This document shows positions 47,682 through 61,376 of a stretch of 64,000 nucleotides of DNA, one piece after another. Position numbers and translations under genes: made by a program. Every line of letters begins with the position of its first letter. Within the stretch, counting starts at the first letter, position 1. This stretch comes from Nemophila menziesii (lineage: Eukaryota > Streptophyta > Magnoliopsida > Boraginales > Hydrophyllaceae). The notes under the pieces were generated by a model. That model searched no databases and was not told the DNA's origin. It saw nothing but the letters and a program-made list of their open reading frames with translations. The stretch spans positions 20,139,507 to 20,203,506 of the forward strand of contig JARWIR010000017.1 of NCBI GenBank assembly GCA_029959085.1, in the 5' to 3' direction.

Positions 47682-50600
47682 TAACGTTTTCCATATTTTC
47701 TAAAAATATTAAAAACAAAAATCATTTTCTGAAAATATATTCTGAAAACGAAAATAGAAAATATTTTCACAAACCAAACATGTTACAACATTTTCTCTCT
47801 ATCAAAATGTTTTTTGGGAATTATTCCGTAACACATATTGTTTAGGAGTATTTGGTTTACCATCTCTAGTTTTCTCCTTAATTATACCATACTTAATAAA
47901 TCAAAACTAAATGTGAGCATAGGTAGAAAAAGCGTTTTTATACCCTGTAAAAGCAACCATATACAAAGTAAGTCAGGTGAACAAATATATAAAATTATTA
48001 AATCTTTTTTGCTTAAAACGTTGTACATCGGTTAGTGTAGGTTTAGATCTATTAGTGTAGTTTAGGGGCATGTTCGGGTTTAGGATCGGGTTCATCTACG
48101 GGTGTTAGAACAAATATAACCACCCAAGTCAAATGACTAAAATTTGTCAAATAGGGACTACAACGAGGTGAGTCTTACAAAGTACCCACCCAACAATAGC
48201 CAAACCCCATCAAATGGGAGCTAAAACATGACATGTCTCGCAAGGTAGATACAAGGGTTAGAAGAAACAGAGATAACATTATAAAAACAAAGCTAGTATT
48301 TATAGAGAAAAATTGAACAAAATGTCATGGAACTACAATTTAGGATATTAGAAAAGTAAATAGAAGTTTGTGCATGTTATGCGCTCCAAGTGCACTTAAC
48401 TGTCCTATAAATTAAATATTAGGCTGATTGAATTATGCGTTTTTAAGTTAGAAAATTATTGGACTGACAATTTTTTTTTTGAAACTTTTGGGCTTATCAG
48501 CCGATCCGGTTACATAATTAAAAAAGTCAAATTAATTAGTGGTTCTTATAAATAGTTTGGTAAAGTTTAGGGATTTTATTCATAAGCTTTTCCATAGTAG
48601 AGACTATTTAATTATATATGAAAGATTAGGGGTTAGAATGCAATTATATTAATAATTATGAGTATGCACGTGAAAATAGTTGAGAGAAGATTTCTCCTCA
48701 CCCATTTATACACGTGTTGCCTTGTGGGGTTGTATAGATTATATTTATCGGATAAAAAAATGGCTAGACCGCCTTATAGTTTTTGCAAGTAGAAAAAAAA
48801 GAATAAAGAAGAGAAGACAGCATCGGCTAGGAGAGAGAATAAACAAATAAAGAGAAAAAACTATAAAAAAAACATGATGCACTGTGAGGCCCTAAACCCC
48901 AAACTTTTTTGAGATTCCATTAAATGTATAAACATACCATGAGAACAAGTTTGTGTATATATTGGTGTAACTATTATTGCATATATAGGTGTAAATATTG
49001 TGATAGTATATAAGTATATATATTTGTGTCCATGTATGTGTGATCAATTAATAAAGAAGAAATTAGCATAGTAATAGTATAATATACTGATAATTGTTAA
49101 TTAGGTTCATAACCTAACAAATCATTTCTTAAAAAGTCTAGCTTAAAAGTTTGGATAAATAAGGTTCAAAATATTATTTAGTTGTATAATATACCTAATA
49201 TAACCTTAAAAATAAAATAATAAATTTTTAGATAAAATAAAAAAATGCAACCACCACTGTTGAAAAAAAAAAGAAAATAGTAAAGGTTGAATTAAAAAGA
49301 AACATCAAACCTAATACTCATCTATTCACACTAACCTGCGGAAAAAAAAAAAGCAAAAAAAAATTCTCTTCACTCACCTTCCCACCATACCCGCTGCCAA
49401 GGAAAATTATCCACCATCATAATCAACATTTTTTTTTGGATTTGTCATCATCAACAAATCGAAGAACCCAATTAAAGTAGCAAATTAATTTTTGTTATTA
49501 AATTTTAAAAAATTAATTTATTATTAACCTAATCTTATCATTTTTACAAATTTTTAGAGTTATTTGATTTAGTATAATTACAATAGGTTTTTATTATCTT
49601 TTTAATTAACCATCTTAACCTGCACAAGAAACCGCCGCCAGCATCTTCACCATCTTCAACTCGGCGTGGCTATGTCATCAACAATCGAACCCACCAAGTC
49701 GGCGATTCTAAAATGGATTTTAAAGTACAACTTGTTCAGAGAGCCACCAAAATTGTGCAGAGTGTCCACCAAACTTGTGCAGAGAGCCCACCGAACTGGG
49801 CTGGTCGGAATGGTGTAAGGTTTGATTGATAATGGTGGGTTATTTTGGTTTGCTGATCGAAATGGTGTAAGGTTTGATTGGTAATGGTGGGTTGTTTGAT
49901 TGTGCAACTGGGCTGATTGGAATGGTGTAAGGTTTGATTGATAATGTTCAGAGAACCCACCAAACTTGTTCATCATCAACATCAAGAATTAAGTGTCAAA
50001 GACAACGACATAATCATGTTTAGTGTAAGATTTGGTTGATAATGGTGGTTTGGTTTATGTAGTGAAGTCGTTTGATTTAAAAAAAAAACATGTTCAAGAA
50101 TTGTAAAAAATGGTCTGTCAATAATTATTAAGGGTATTATGGACTATAAATATTATAGAAATGGACTGGATTTGTTGAAGAAAGTTATATTGGTTGTGGA
50201 CCTTTTGAATTAATCACCCAATAATATATTGTTTGTTAGTGAAGATGATGAAAATAATATAGGCATATGTTTTGTGTACAGTGAGTTGTGAAGAAGAAAA
50301 TAAAGACGAAGACTTAGTTAATTACACTTAGTATGTGTGGTGTGCTTTGAGTGAAGAGAGAAAGTTAGAAAAAGATACATAAATATATATAAAAAATTAG
50401 ATGGTTTCTTTTTTGTTGAAGAAGAACAAAATTATATTTATTTTATATTATATGTTGTGTATCTATGTGTGTGTTTTTGTAAGTGTGTTGCTAATAGGAG
50501 AGAGAGAAAACTATTCACAATAAACAAATATATGTGTCTTACATGTGTATATGGTAGGAAAGAGAAAATAAAGTAAATTGTATAATTAAAATTATAAGAA

Positions 50601-52447
50601 TGTATATCTATTCGAAGTTAACTTTGGATATCCTAATTTTTTGTATTAAGTATATACTTATAAGAGTCCAAAAACTAATATTAATAATCTATAAGGTCTG
50701 TAGTTAAATTCGTTCTAAGTAAGGCCTTTTAAATTAAGATTAAGTCTAAAGTTACTGCATTTCCCTTTTGATAGTAAAAGTGACAACTCATTTTTGTATC
50801 TTTACATTGTAAATGTATTGAACGTTCAGAACCATTTTCTTTATTATGCATTGAATAGGTTTATCTATATTTAATTACACCATACAGTTTGTCTCTTATA
50901 TATACCATCTGTCTGATTGAGACATGTAAGTAGAATTTGAAATTTGAATTTTACTCTCCAACCGATCAAATCAGCCTTCTTTTTTATCATGAATTCTTCA
51001 GTTGTTTTCATTTTATCTAGTAATTCCATCATTTTAACGTGTACATTAAGTGCATTTTTTATGTTTTTTTCTTCATGAATATGTGTATGTATTATATCCA
51101 CCGTTGGTATATATCCACTCGGCATAGGTGTATATGATTGCGTTCAATCATTGCTATAAAAGAGTCCTAGTTAGTCTTTCGTCAATTCTGTTCACTGGAG
51201 TGAGAGGAGAATGCCCAGGAGAAGGAAGGGACAGAAGTTGGAGCCCTATTGCACCACTTCTACACCATTCCACCATTGATCTTTGGGTAATTTAGTATTA
51301 TTTTTTTGTCCTAAGCATGATTCTTATACTTTTATTCTTAGATTTTATTAATTTTAGTATGAAGTAATTTACTTTATCCTGAGTTTGGGATTATGCGTGA
51401 ACCTTTGAATACTAATTTGATGATTATTTATGTTATTTGCGACCACTTTACGTTTAATTGGATTAGATTATCAACTATAGTTGTTTATGAATTGATTTAA
51501 TTATCTTTCTATATCCTGATCAAATATAGATTGACCTTGGTGCCCTAGACTATCACCCTGACGGGGGGTTTGAGAATAGAACTAGTTTATTTACGACTAG
51601 TGTGCGTTAATAATCTTGACAGACTTGACTAATTTGATAATCATATAGGGTAATTACTTTTAGCACTAATATCTATGTAGAATCTCCTCACCCATGTACT
51701 CAAGTAATTGTTAAGGCAACATTCTAAGCTACCCTTATGGGAGTAAGAAGGAAGTTAGAATCCCAATTAGCATAACTACCCAATTCACCCTCATAACTAG
51801 AATAATCGATTCGGTATAATAGGAGAATACTAGCAAACTCAAGCTATACTTTCATACTTATCTCTCTTCGTTAGATAATTTATTTATTAGTTTAATTCAT
51901 AATTTAGTTTATCTTTAATTTAACTTTAGTCTTAATAATAAAAACCAAAAAAACATATCTTTAATTTCAATCTTTTAGTAGTAGCAACTAAATCATCTAC
52001 ACTTCTTAAAAACACGAGTTCAAAGTTAACCTTATACTCCATATGGAGAACAATATTATTACTTACGTATTACTTGCGAACAGCCCGTGCACTTGCGGGG
52101 AATGATCTCTAGGGGTATTGATTAGTTAGGTTATTTTATCACGCCTTGCGAATTACAAGCGTGGACACCTTCTATGCAAGGATGTTTCACCGAGGACTAC
52201 GTCGGCATGAAGGAAACTCCGTGGCCATGAATCCAGGAAGAAGAAAACTCTAAGAAAGAGACACAAAATTTAGTAGAATTAAACTCGCAAGGGAACAAAG
52301 AATGGAATACCTATATATAGGTAACAAATAAAGTGTTCCCCAGTCCAAGATAAAGAAGTAATTATAGAATACATGTTCAAAATGAAGTAATTAACAAAGG
52401 TAGGCAAAATATCACAAACTTTCATCGTAAGTCCGCTGGAGCATAGA

Positions 52448-52706
52448 CAATCAGATATTATTTATAACCTCGACAAAGCCTCGTCAATAAAATATTATTC
52501 ATAATCCCGATGTAGTTTTGGAAATCAGATATTATTTGAAATTCCGACGCAGCCTTGGTTATCAGAGATTATTCACAAGCCCGACATCTCCTTGGAGATC
52601 GAAGAATATTCGTAAGTTGGATGTAGCATCGACGATCGAATATTATTTGTAAGTTTGACGTAGCCTCAGCGATCGAATATTATTCGTAAATTCGACGTAG
52701 AATAGG
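52448..52706. repeat. 37-bp minisatellite, seven units (unit 2)
   Basis: Same seven-unit array as 22428-22686. Confidence 0.9.
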
Positions 52707-54056
52707 AAATCAAGCACTTTAGTTAGCCTGCATGGCAATAAGGAATTTTCCAACTTCCAATGTTGGCACCCTTCCAAGAGGAGCAATCCTAAAAGATAGT
52801 GCCAGCATCCGCATGACAAGGGAGGTTGTCTAAAAAACCGACGCATTATTTGTGGGCATGATCATCAAAACACAAAGGAGAACACAGTGAGTGAGTCAAA
52901 GGCCAGCTAAATCTTGTATAAGCGTTAAAACTACAGAGAGTAATGACTTCATTATAGTTATATATCCAAGTAAAGGTCATAAATCACACAAATTCAAAGG
53001 GGTATTGATAAGACAAAATATAACGCCAATACCAGATTAATCTCGATTAGGTTTGAAAGGTCTGGACCAAGGAGGTTGCATATCGATAAGAGGGGAACGT
53101 ACATCTGCCGAAAAGAGAGGAATGACAAAAATAATCATAGGACATATACACCGAGCCACCCTGGAATCCCAAGGCCATGCCCGAGGGTAAACACTTTGCT
53201 ATAACACGAATATCTATTTGATGACTCGGTCTTTGCAATATCCTAACATGCACACTCGTAATCGTGTAAAACTGCGCACCAAACTACGTTCCGCACACAT
53301 CTTCGACATCCATAAATACCTTCATCCATAGTAGAAAAGGGGGCACTCTGAATCCTCTATCTCTCTCCCCCAAAAAAGAATATGGTTATTATACAGTCAA
53401 CATATATCTCCTTAACTCATCAAGTCAAGTAATCCTTAATAGCAATAATGATAATGTTGAGTTTCGAAGTGACATTAAGAGCGCACTTCCCTTTGACCCT
53501 GATAGTGTCAGGTTTCAGGAAGACTTGACGAAGCATTCAAAGCCTCAGGTCGTTGAAGATAAAAATCCTTGGTGGTGATCAAGAGCAAGGTACGTAGTTA
53601 TTACCACGATTCACCGTCTTAATACCATAGTACTACTTCCTTCTCTTCTTTTGCCGACACTTCTGCTTCTCTGATGTTGTGTTTGTGGTCTCAGATCTAG
53701 TTTATTGGTTAAGTAGTCATTTATCATGACCTTTTTTGTTCAATCAATGGGTTATTATCTTTAGTTTTCTCCTTAATTATAACCTACATTATGAATAAAA
53801 ACTAAGGGTAAACATGGGCAGAAAAATCGATTTCACGCCCTATAAAATCCACCTTACACGAAGTAGGTCGGGGTTATCAAAAGTAAAAGTATTATGCCCT
53901 ATAAAATCTACCTTACACGAAGTAGGTCGGGGTTATCAAAAGTAAAAGTATTAGACTTTTTTGCTTAAACCTTTGTACACAAGTTAGTGCGAGTTCAGAT
54001 CAATTAGTGTGGTTTAGGGGCGTGTTCGGGTTTTGTATCGCGTTTATATGTGTTCT

Positions 54057-54216
54057 TGGTAAAGCTATGAAAAGAAATATAACCGAAGAAGGGAAAGCGA
54101 AACCGTCAGTGCAGTACGAGCTGAAAGGCTCCCATACTGTTTTGTTGGCCTGGCTGTATAAGTGTAGCCCGAGAGGGCGGCTAGCACCTCAGGAGCCCTT
54201 TGTTACAAAATACTCT
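54057..54216 (+). other. 160-bp insert resembling a group II intron 3' end (organellar DNA?)
   Basis: Present only in unit 2; units 1 and 3 read gtgttctagacc straight through. The GC-richer insert has a linker gaaatataaccgaagaaggg, then a hairpin cagtacgagc-tgaaa-ggctcccatactg (about 54111-54139). This matches the shape of group II intron domain V, though the usual first AGC reads TGC. A second hairpin follows (gtgtagccc-gaga-gggcggctagcac, 54162-54187) in the place of domain VI. Such introns live in plant mitochondria and plastids, so a nuclear organellar insertion is the simplest reading. The gene of origin was not identified. Confidence 0.5.
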
Positions 54217-54638
54217 AGACCAAATTTAACAATCCATAAAAGGTAGTCATTTTTCAAATATTAAACTCACCATCCACCCACCAATGAATAAAATCCGTCA
54301 AATAGGGGCTACGGCAAGGCTAGACACACAAAACACCCACACGACAATTTTTTTCTTAAAAAAAACTTTTGGACTTATCATCCTGATCCGCTATGGGCTA
54401 AAAAATATTGGGTTGGAATCGCGGTTGGTCGGATTGGATAAGGCGGACCAATTAAAAAAATAATTTCCCCCTACTCCAAACAATCCCTAAATTAACCTAA
54501 AGCATCTTTCTTGCCTAAAAACAGATCTGAGAAAGAAAATCCGTTCTCACATACCAAAATTCAGCAAAAATATCCACAATCACACTCTCTTTAGCTCCAA
54601 ATTCATCATTTATAGTGTTTATCTTAAGAACAATAGTA

Positions 54639-56314
54639 ATGTCATCAGTTACAAATGATTCTAGGCATAAGCGCATCACCCAAGCTTCAAGTGTTGGTGT
54701 CGATAGGATCAGCAATTTGCCGGAACCGATTATTTCTCAAATTCTATCCCTTCTTCCGACAGAGGATGCTGTCGCCACCAGCTTGCTTTCAACGAAGTGG
54801 AAGTTTTTATGGAGAAATATTCATAATCTCAGTTTTGATGATGGTGCTCGACATTTCAGCCAGCTCCAACACACTGATAAAGAACAAGACAGTTTATTCG
54901 GATATTTTGTAAATAAGGTATTGTTATTCCTCGATCGAAAATGCATAGACAAGTTTTCTCTTAAGATCAATCAATTTGGGGATGTTCATTATGTTACTAT
55001 TTGGATAGCTACAGCAGTTTCTCGAAGTGCTAAATTGATTGAGTTTGATGGACGTGATTGTTACTATGACTTTGAAAGTTTATACTTCGATATGCCTGGT
55101 AGTCTTTTTACTTGTGAGACACTAGAAGTTCTTAATTTAATTGGTCGGATAAATCTCCATGTACCCAACTTAGTTTCTCTTCCAAATCTCAAAACCCTTC
55201 GTCTCGAATTGGTGATTTATGAAGGCGATGAATCTGTTTGCAAGCTCATATCTGGTTGTTCATCGCTTGAGAATCTTTATGTTGTGAGATATGCATATGA
55301 CAATGTGATCACATTTACTATATCTTCTCCCACTTTGAGGATTATCACCTTAAATTTCGATAATGACGCAGATTATTTACTCAGCTCCGATGGTAACTTC
55401 CCTGAAGAATTCAACTACAAGCTTGCTATAAATGCTCCACAACTTCGTTATCTTGAACTAACTGATACATATGTATTGAAAGACTTCTTGTTCGAGAACT
55501 TATGCTTATTGGATAAAGCAAGAATTGACCTTGACATTTGTAGCTCAATGATTGAAGATGATCATTACTGCAAAGCTATTGTTAAACTTCTTCAACAACT
55601 TTACAATGTGAAGAATCTAAGCTTGATGGGTAATGTAATGGAGGTAATTTTGCAATTATTCAATCTTACATGCTTGTTAATCTGATTTACTTTACTTCTG
55701 CTAGTGTAATATCATCATATAAAATACTCATAATCACTCTCGATTGCCATAATTAAGATAACATTATCACACCTGCTCAATTGTGATACCAGAAAAAACT
55801 AACAGTAATTTATTCTTTCCCTTTCGTGAAGGCTCTTAACGGTGCAACTTTATCCACAAGCTTTCTGAGGTTATCTCAGTTGACTATATCAGGAATATGT
55901 TGGACACTTCCACTGCTTAGTTTTCTTGAAGGCTCAAAAAAATTAGAATCTCTTTCACTTTTACAGGTTAGTAGATACTCATGGAGGGGTGCTTATATTA
56001 TAATTGGCAAACATTTTAAGTAATTAATGTTGTTGATGCAGTATGATTATAATAAACTCCAAAACATGGTTGAGGAACCTGAGAAAGTGCCTACTTGCTT
56101 CTTGTCATGTCTTAAAACAATCTTAATTGAAGGATTTCAAGGTTCGGTAGATGAACTGAATATGTTAGCTTATATTTTGAAGAATGCTAAACGCTTGAAA
56201 ACAATCACAATACAAGCTAACCGCAATTTGGGCACTGAGGCAAGATCGCAGCTGATTCAGAATGTATCAAACTTTCCTCGAGGATCTCCAAAATGTAAAT
56301 TTACCTTTTTATGA
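54639..56314 (+). CDS. F-box/LRR/FBD protein, gene 2 (three exons)
   Basis: Exons 54639-55643, 55832-55966 and 56042-56314 give 470 residues with the same splice sites and domains as gene 1. Visible differences include SSVGVDRISNLPEP for SSDGVDRISYLPEP, GICWTLPL for GTCWTHLL in exon 2, YDYNKLQ for YGFNNLQ, and a stop two residues earlier (SPKCKFTFL). All exons are open. About 420 bp upstream its flank carries a 160-bp insert with a group II intron-like hairpin, absent from genes 1 and 3. Confidence 0.88.
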
Positions 56315-59300
56315 GCCCGTATTATGTTAATTGTCTCTTTTTGTTCGTGAGAGGATGAAAACATTGAAGAGGCAATTTTGTATCTTCAAGTTTATCTGAG
56401 GATCTGCAATATTTTAGTTATTCTACAAATATTGAGGTTATCATAAATTTCATAATAGATCTGCAATCTCATATATGACCTAAATAAAGACAAAATACAT
56501 CAAGTGGAGTTTTGGCAACCCCTCCTCTTTCTTTCCTTGTTTTATTTTCTCATGTCTTCTACATTTTGAAATGGTAAACAGAGAAATATGGAAATAGAAC
56601 CCACTTTTTGTATGATTTATTGTATGATTCACGCAACAGGTTCACATCAATTCATCATTACTGACAATCCACGTTTTGATCAACATGAATGTTATTTGAC
56701 GCGTGGAAGGGGTTATTGAAAGACGTACAATTTTTAAATTTTTAAAGACGAACTCTTTTTTTTGTTGTTACCATCTTGTTGACTCGATTTGCAAATAATC
56801 TTCAAAAAGCCTATTGTAAATATAAGATGGTAATTTAATAGCACTCATAGACACCTTGAGCCTCTATAACCACGTGATCCCATTCATTGTTTTAGAGAAA
56901 CGATAATGTCACCCGATTTACGTCTGTGTGGTCTTGGAAATCTCGACATGATCGGTTAAGCCGTGATCGGAAATTGTGACATTAATGAATAAGTTATGAT
57001 CATATACCCTTAACAACCTATCTTTTTTTTTTTTTTTTGTCTACACTTAACAACCTATCTTGAACGCTATAAATAACTAAGGGAGAGCACGTGTCGGTTT
57101 TATCCGATTTTAAAGTTAGGATAAATCAAGAGTAATATATTTTGGTTTAAGGAATTGCTTAGGTAACCTAAGGGTAGATTAAAAAAAAAAGTTTACCCTC
57201 AGGTTAATTCGAGTTACCCTTCGGTTATCTTTGATTTACCCACTTTAGTCAACATTAGTCAAACTTTTTTAACGCATGAAAAAGTTTAAAAAATGACAAA
57301 AACATAAAAAACTGGTATTGTTATACCTCTAAAGATCAAAGTTACAATTTTGACATTACAAACCAAGAAGTCGTGAATTGAATACTTCAAAATAAGTTAT
57401 GCATGTTTGGAATATCAAAGAAAAGCCAAATAAAAAAAATCTCTAATATGCATGTGTTGTATTTTTTTTATGTTACACGGTTTTTTGGTTTGGGTAAACC
57501 CAACCTAATAGTTTGGGTAGTATATGGGCAAAATACATGGACCCGAAAAATCAAAAGGTAACCTGATGGATAAGGTTGACCTTGGTAAAATTAACATATA
57601 TTTTGGGTTAGTTTAGTTAAAATTAACTCGGTTTTTCGCTTTTGTTAGAATTCTACTCTGCCCTATAAATAACCATAACAATTATTATAATTGTAACAAA
57701 TTTGATATTTTATCAATTTCTCACAATGCGATATTAGAAATTAAAATGGTTTTGAATCCAAAATAACTTTTGATCTATTGAAAAAAACTAGCATAGAAAT
57801 AATATAGATTAAAATTTTTATCCAGTATTGGACGATCTAATATATATAATATAGGAGAAATGCCAACGATTCCAAATGTCTCCAATTTTCCTCAATATTT
57901 TTTAGTTGTTAGAATTTTTTTTAATGATCAAATCAGCCTTCTTTTTTATCATGAATTCTTCAGTTGTTTTACTTTTATCTAGTAATTCCATCATTTTAAC
58001 GTGTACATTAAGTGCATTTTTTATGTTTTTTTTCTTCATGAATATGTGTATGTATTATATCCACCGTTGGTATATATCCACTCGGCATAGGTGTATATGA
58101 TTGCGTTCAATCATTGCTATAAAAGAGTCCTAGTTAGTCTTTCGTCAATTCTGTTCACTGGAGTGAGAGGAGAATGCCCAGGAGAAGGAAGGGACAGAAG
58201 TTGGAGCCCTATTGCACCACTTCTACACCATTCCACCATTGATCTTTGGGTAATTTAGTATTATTTTTTTGTCCTAAGCATGATTCTTATACTTTTATTC
58301 TTAGATTTTATTAATTTTAGTATGAAGTAATTTACTTTATCCTGAGTTTGGGATTATGCGTGAACCTTTGAATACTAATTTGATGATTATTTATGTTATT
58401 TGCGACCACTTTACGTTTAATTGGATTAGGTTATCAACTATAGTTGTTTATGAATTGATTTAATTATCTTTCTATATCCTGATCAAATATAGATTGACCT
58501 TGGTGCCCTAGACTATCACCCTGACGGGGGGTTTGAGAATAGAACTAGTTTATTTACGACTAGTGTGCGTTAATAATCTTGACAGACTTGACTAATTTGA
58601 TAATCATATAGGGTAATTACTTTTAGCACTAATATCTATGTAGAATCTCCTCACCCATGTACTCAAGTAATTGTTAAGGCAACATTCTAAGCTACCCTTA
58701 TGGGAGTAAGAAGGAAGTTAGAATCCCAATTAGCATAACTACCCAATTCACCCTCATAACTAGAATAATCGATTCGGTATAATAGGAGAATACTAGCAAA
58801 CTCAAGCTATACTTTCATACTTATCTCTCTTCGTTAGTTAATTTATTTATTAGTTTAATTCATAATTTAGTTTATCTTTAATTTCACTTTAGTCTTTAAT
58901 AATAAAAACCAAAAAAACATATCTTTAATTTCAATCTTTTAGTAGTAGAAACTGAATCATCTACACTTCTTAAAAACACGAGTTCAAAGTTAACCTTATA
59001 CTCCATATGGTGAACAATATTATTACTTGCAAACAACCCGTGCACTTGCGGGGAATGATCTCTAGGGGTATTGATTAGTTAGGTTATTTTATCACGCCTT
59101 GCGAATTACAAGCGTGGACACCTTCTATGCAAGGATGTTTCACCGAGGACTACGTCGGCATGAAGGAAACTCCCTGGCCATGAATCCAGGAAGAAGAAAA
59201 CTCTAAGAAAGAGACACAAAATTTAGTAGAATTAAACTCGCAAGGGGACAAAGAATGGAATACCTATATATAGGTAACAAATAAAGTGTTCCCCAGTCCA

Positions 59301-59400
59301 AGATAAAGAAGTAATAATAGAATACATGTTCAAAATGAAGTAATTAACAAAGGTAGGCAAAATATCACAAACTTTCATCGTAAGTCCGATGGAGCATAGA

Positions 59401-59659
59401 CAATCAGATATTATTTATAACCTCGACAAAGCCTCGTCAATAAAATATTATTCATAATCCCGATGTAGTTTTGGAAATCAGATATTATTTGAAATTCCGA
59501 CGTAGCCTTGGTTATCAGAGATTATTCACAAGCCCGACATCTCCTTGGAGATCGAAGAACATTCGTAAGTTGGATGTAGCATCGACGATCGAATATTATT
59601 TGTAAGTTTGACGTAGCCTCAGCGATCGAATATTATTCGTAAATTCGACGTAGAATAGG
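59401..59659. repeat. 37-bp minisatellite, seven units (unit 3)
   Basis: Same array with a few substitutions. The unit count is unchanged across all three copies. Confidence 0.9.
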
Positions 59660-61376
59660 AAATCAAGCACTTTAGTTAGCCTGCATGGCAATAAGGAATT
59701 TTCCAACTTCCAATGTTGGCACCCTTCCAAGAGGAGCAATCGCAAAAGATAGTGCCAGCATCCGCATGACAAGGGAGGTTGTCTAAAAAACCGACGCATT
59801 ATTTGTGGGCATGATTATCAAAGCACAAAGGAGAACACAGTGAGTGAGTCAAAGGCCAGCTAAATCTTGTATAAGCGTTAAAACTACAGAGAGTAATGAC
59901 TTCATTATAGTTATATATCCAAGTAAAGGTCATAAATCACACAAATTCAAAGGGGTATTGATAAGACAAAATATAACGCCAATACCAGATTAATCTCGAT
60001 TAGGTTTGAAAGGTCTGGACCAAGGAGGTTGCATATCGATAAGAGGGGAACGTACATCTGCCGAAAAGAGAGGAATGGCAAAAATAATCATAGGACATAT
60101 ACACCGAGCCACCCTGGAATCCCAAGGCCATGCCCGAGGGTAAACACTTCGCTATAACACGAATATCTATTTGATGACTCGGTCTTTGCAATATCCTAAA
60201 ATGCACACTCGTAATCGTGTAAAACTGCGCACCAAACTACGTTCCGCACACATCTTCGACATCCATAAATACCTTCATCCATAGTAGAAAAGGGGGCACT
60301 CTGAATACTCTGTCTCTCTCCCCCAAAAAAAGAATATGGTTATTATACAGTCAACATATATCTCCTTAACTCATCAAGTCAAGTAATCCTTAATAGCAAT
60401 AATGATAATGTTGAGTTTCGAAGTGACATTAAGAGCGCACTTCCCTTTGACCCTGAAATAGTGTCAGGTTTCAGGAAGACTTGACGAAGCATCCAAAGCC
60501 TCAGGTCGTTGAAGATAAAAATCCTTGGTGGTGATCAAGAGCAAGGTACGTAGTTATTACCACGATTCACCGTCTTAATACCATAGTACTACTTCCTTCT
60601 CTTCTTTTGCCGACACTTCTGCTTCTCTGATGTTGTGTTTGTGGTCTCAGATCTAGTTTATTGGTTAAGTAGTCATTTATCATGACCTTTTTTTGTTCAA
60701 TCAGTGGGTTATTATCTTTAGTTTTCTCCTTAATTATAACCTACATTATGAATAAAAACTAAGGGTAAACATGGGCAGAAAAATCGATTTCATGCCCTAT
60801 AAAATCCACCTTACACGAAGTAGGTCGGGGTTATCAAAAGTAAAAGTATTAGACTCTTTTGCTTAAACCTTTGTACACAAGTTAGTGCGAGTTCAGATCA
60901 ATTAGTGTGGTTTAGGGACGTGTTCGGGTTTTGTATCGCGTTTATATGTGTTCTAGACCAAATTCAACAATCCATAAAAGGTAGTCATTTTTCAAATATT
61001 AAACTCACCATCCACCCACCAATGAATAAAATCCGTCAAATAGGGGCTACGGCAAGGCTAGACACACAAAACACCCACACGACAATTTTTTTCTTAAAAA
61101 AAACTTTTGGACTTATCATCCTGATCCGCTATGGGCTAGAAAAAATTGGGTTGGAATCGCGGTAGGTCAGATTGGATAAGGCGGACCAATTAAAAAAATA
61201 ATTTCCCCCTACTCCAAACAATCCCTAAATTAACCTAAAGCATCTTTCTTGCCTAAAAACAGATCTGAGAAAGAAAATCCGTTCTCACATACCAAAATTC
61301 AGCAAAAATATCCACAATCACACTCTCTTTAGCTCCAAATTCATCATTTATAGTGTTTATCTTAAGAACAATAGTA

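Larger units (their letters stand above)
34946..57925. repeat. Segmental duplication, unit 2
   Basis: Direct-orientation copy of 1-27739 that lacks the three transposon insertions of unit 1 but carries an extra 160-bp piece at 54057-54216. The similarity starts at the first base of the window, so the real duplication may extend further left than can be seen. It ends in a tandem joint with unit 3 at about 57926. Confidence 0.95.
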
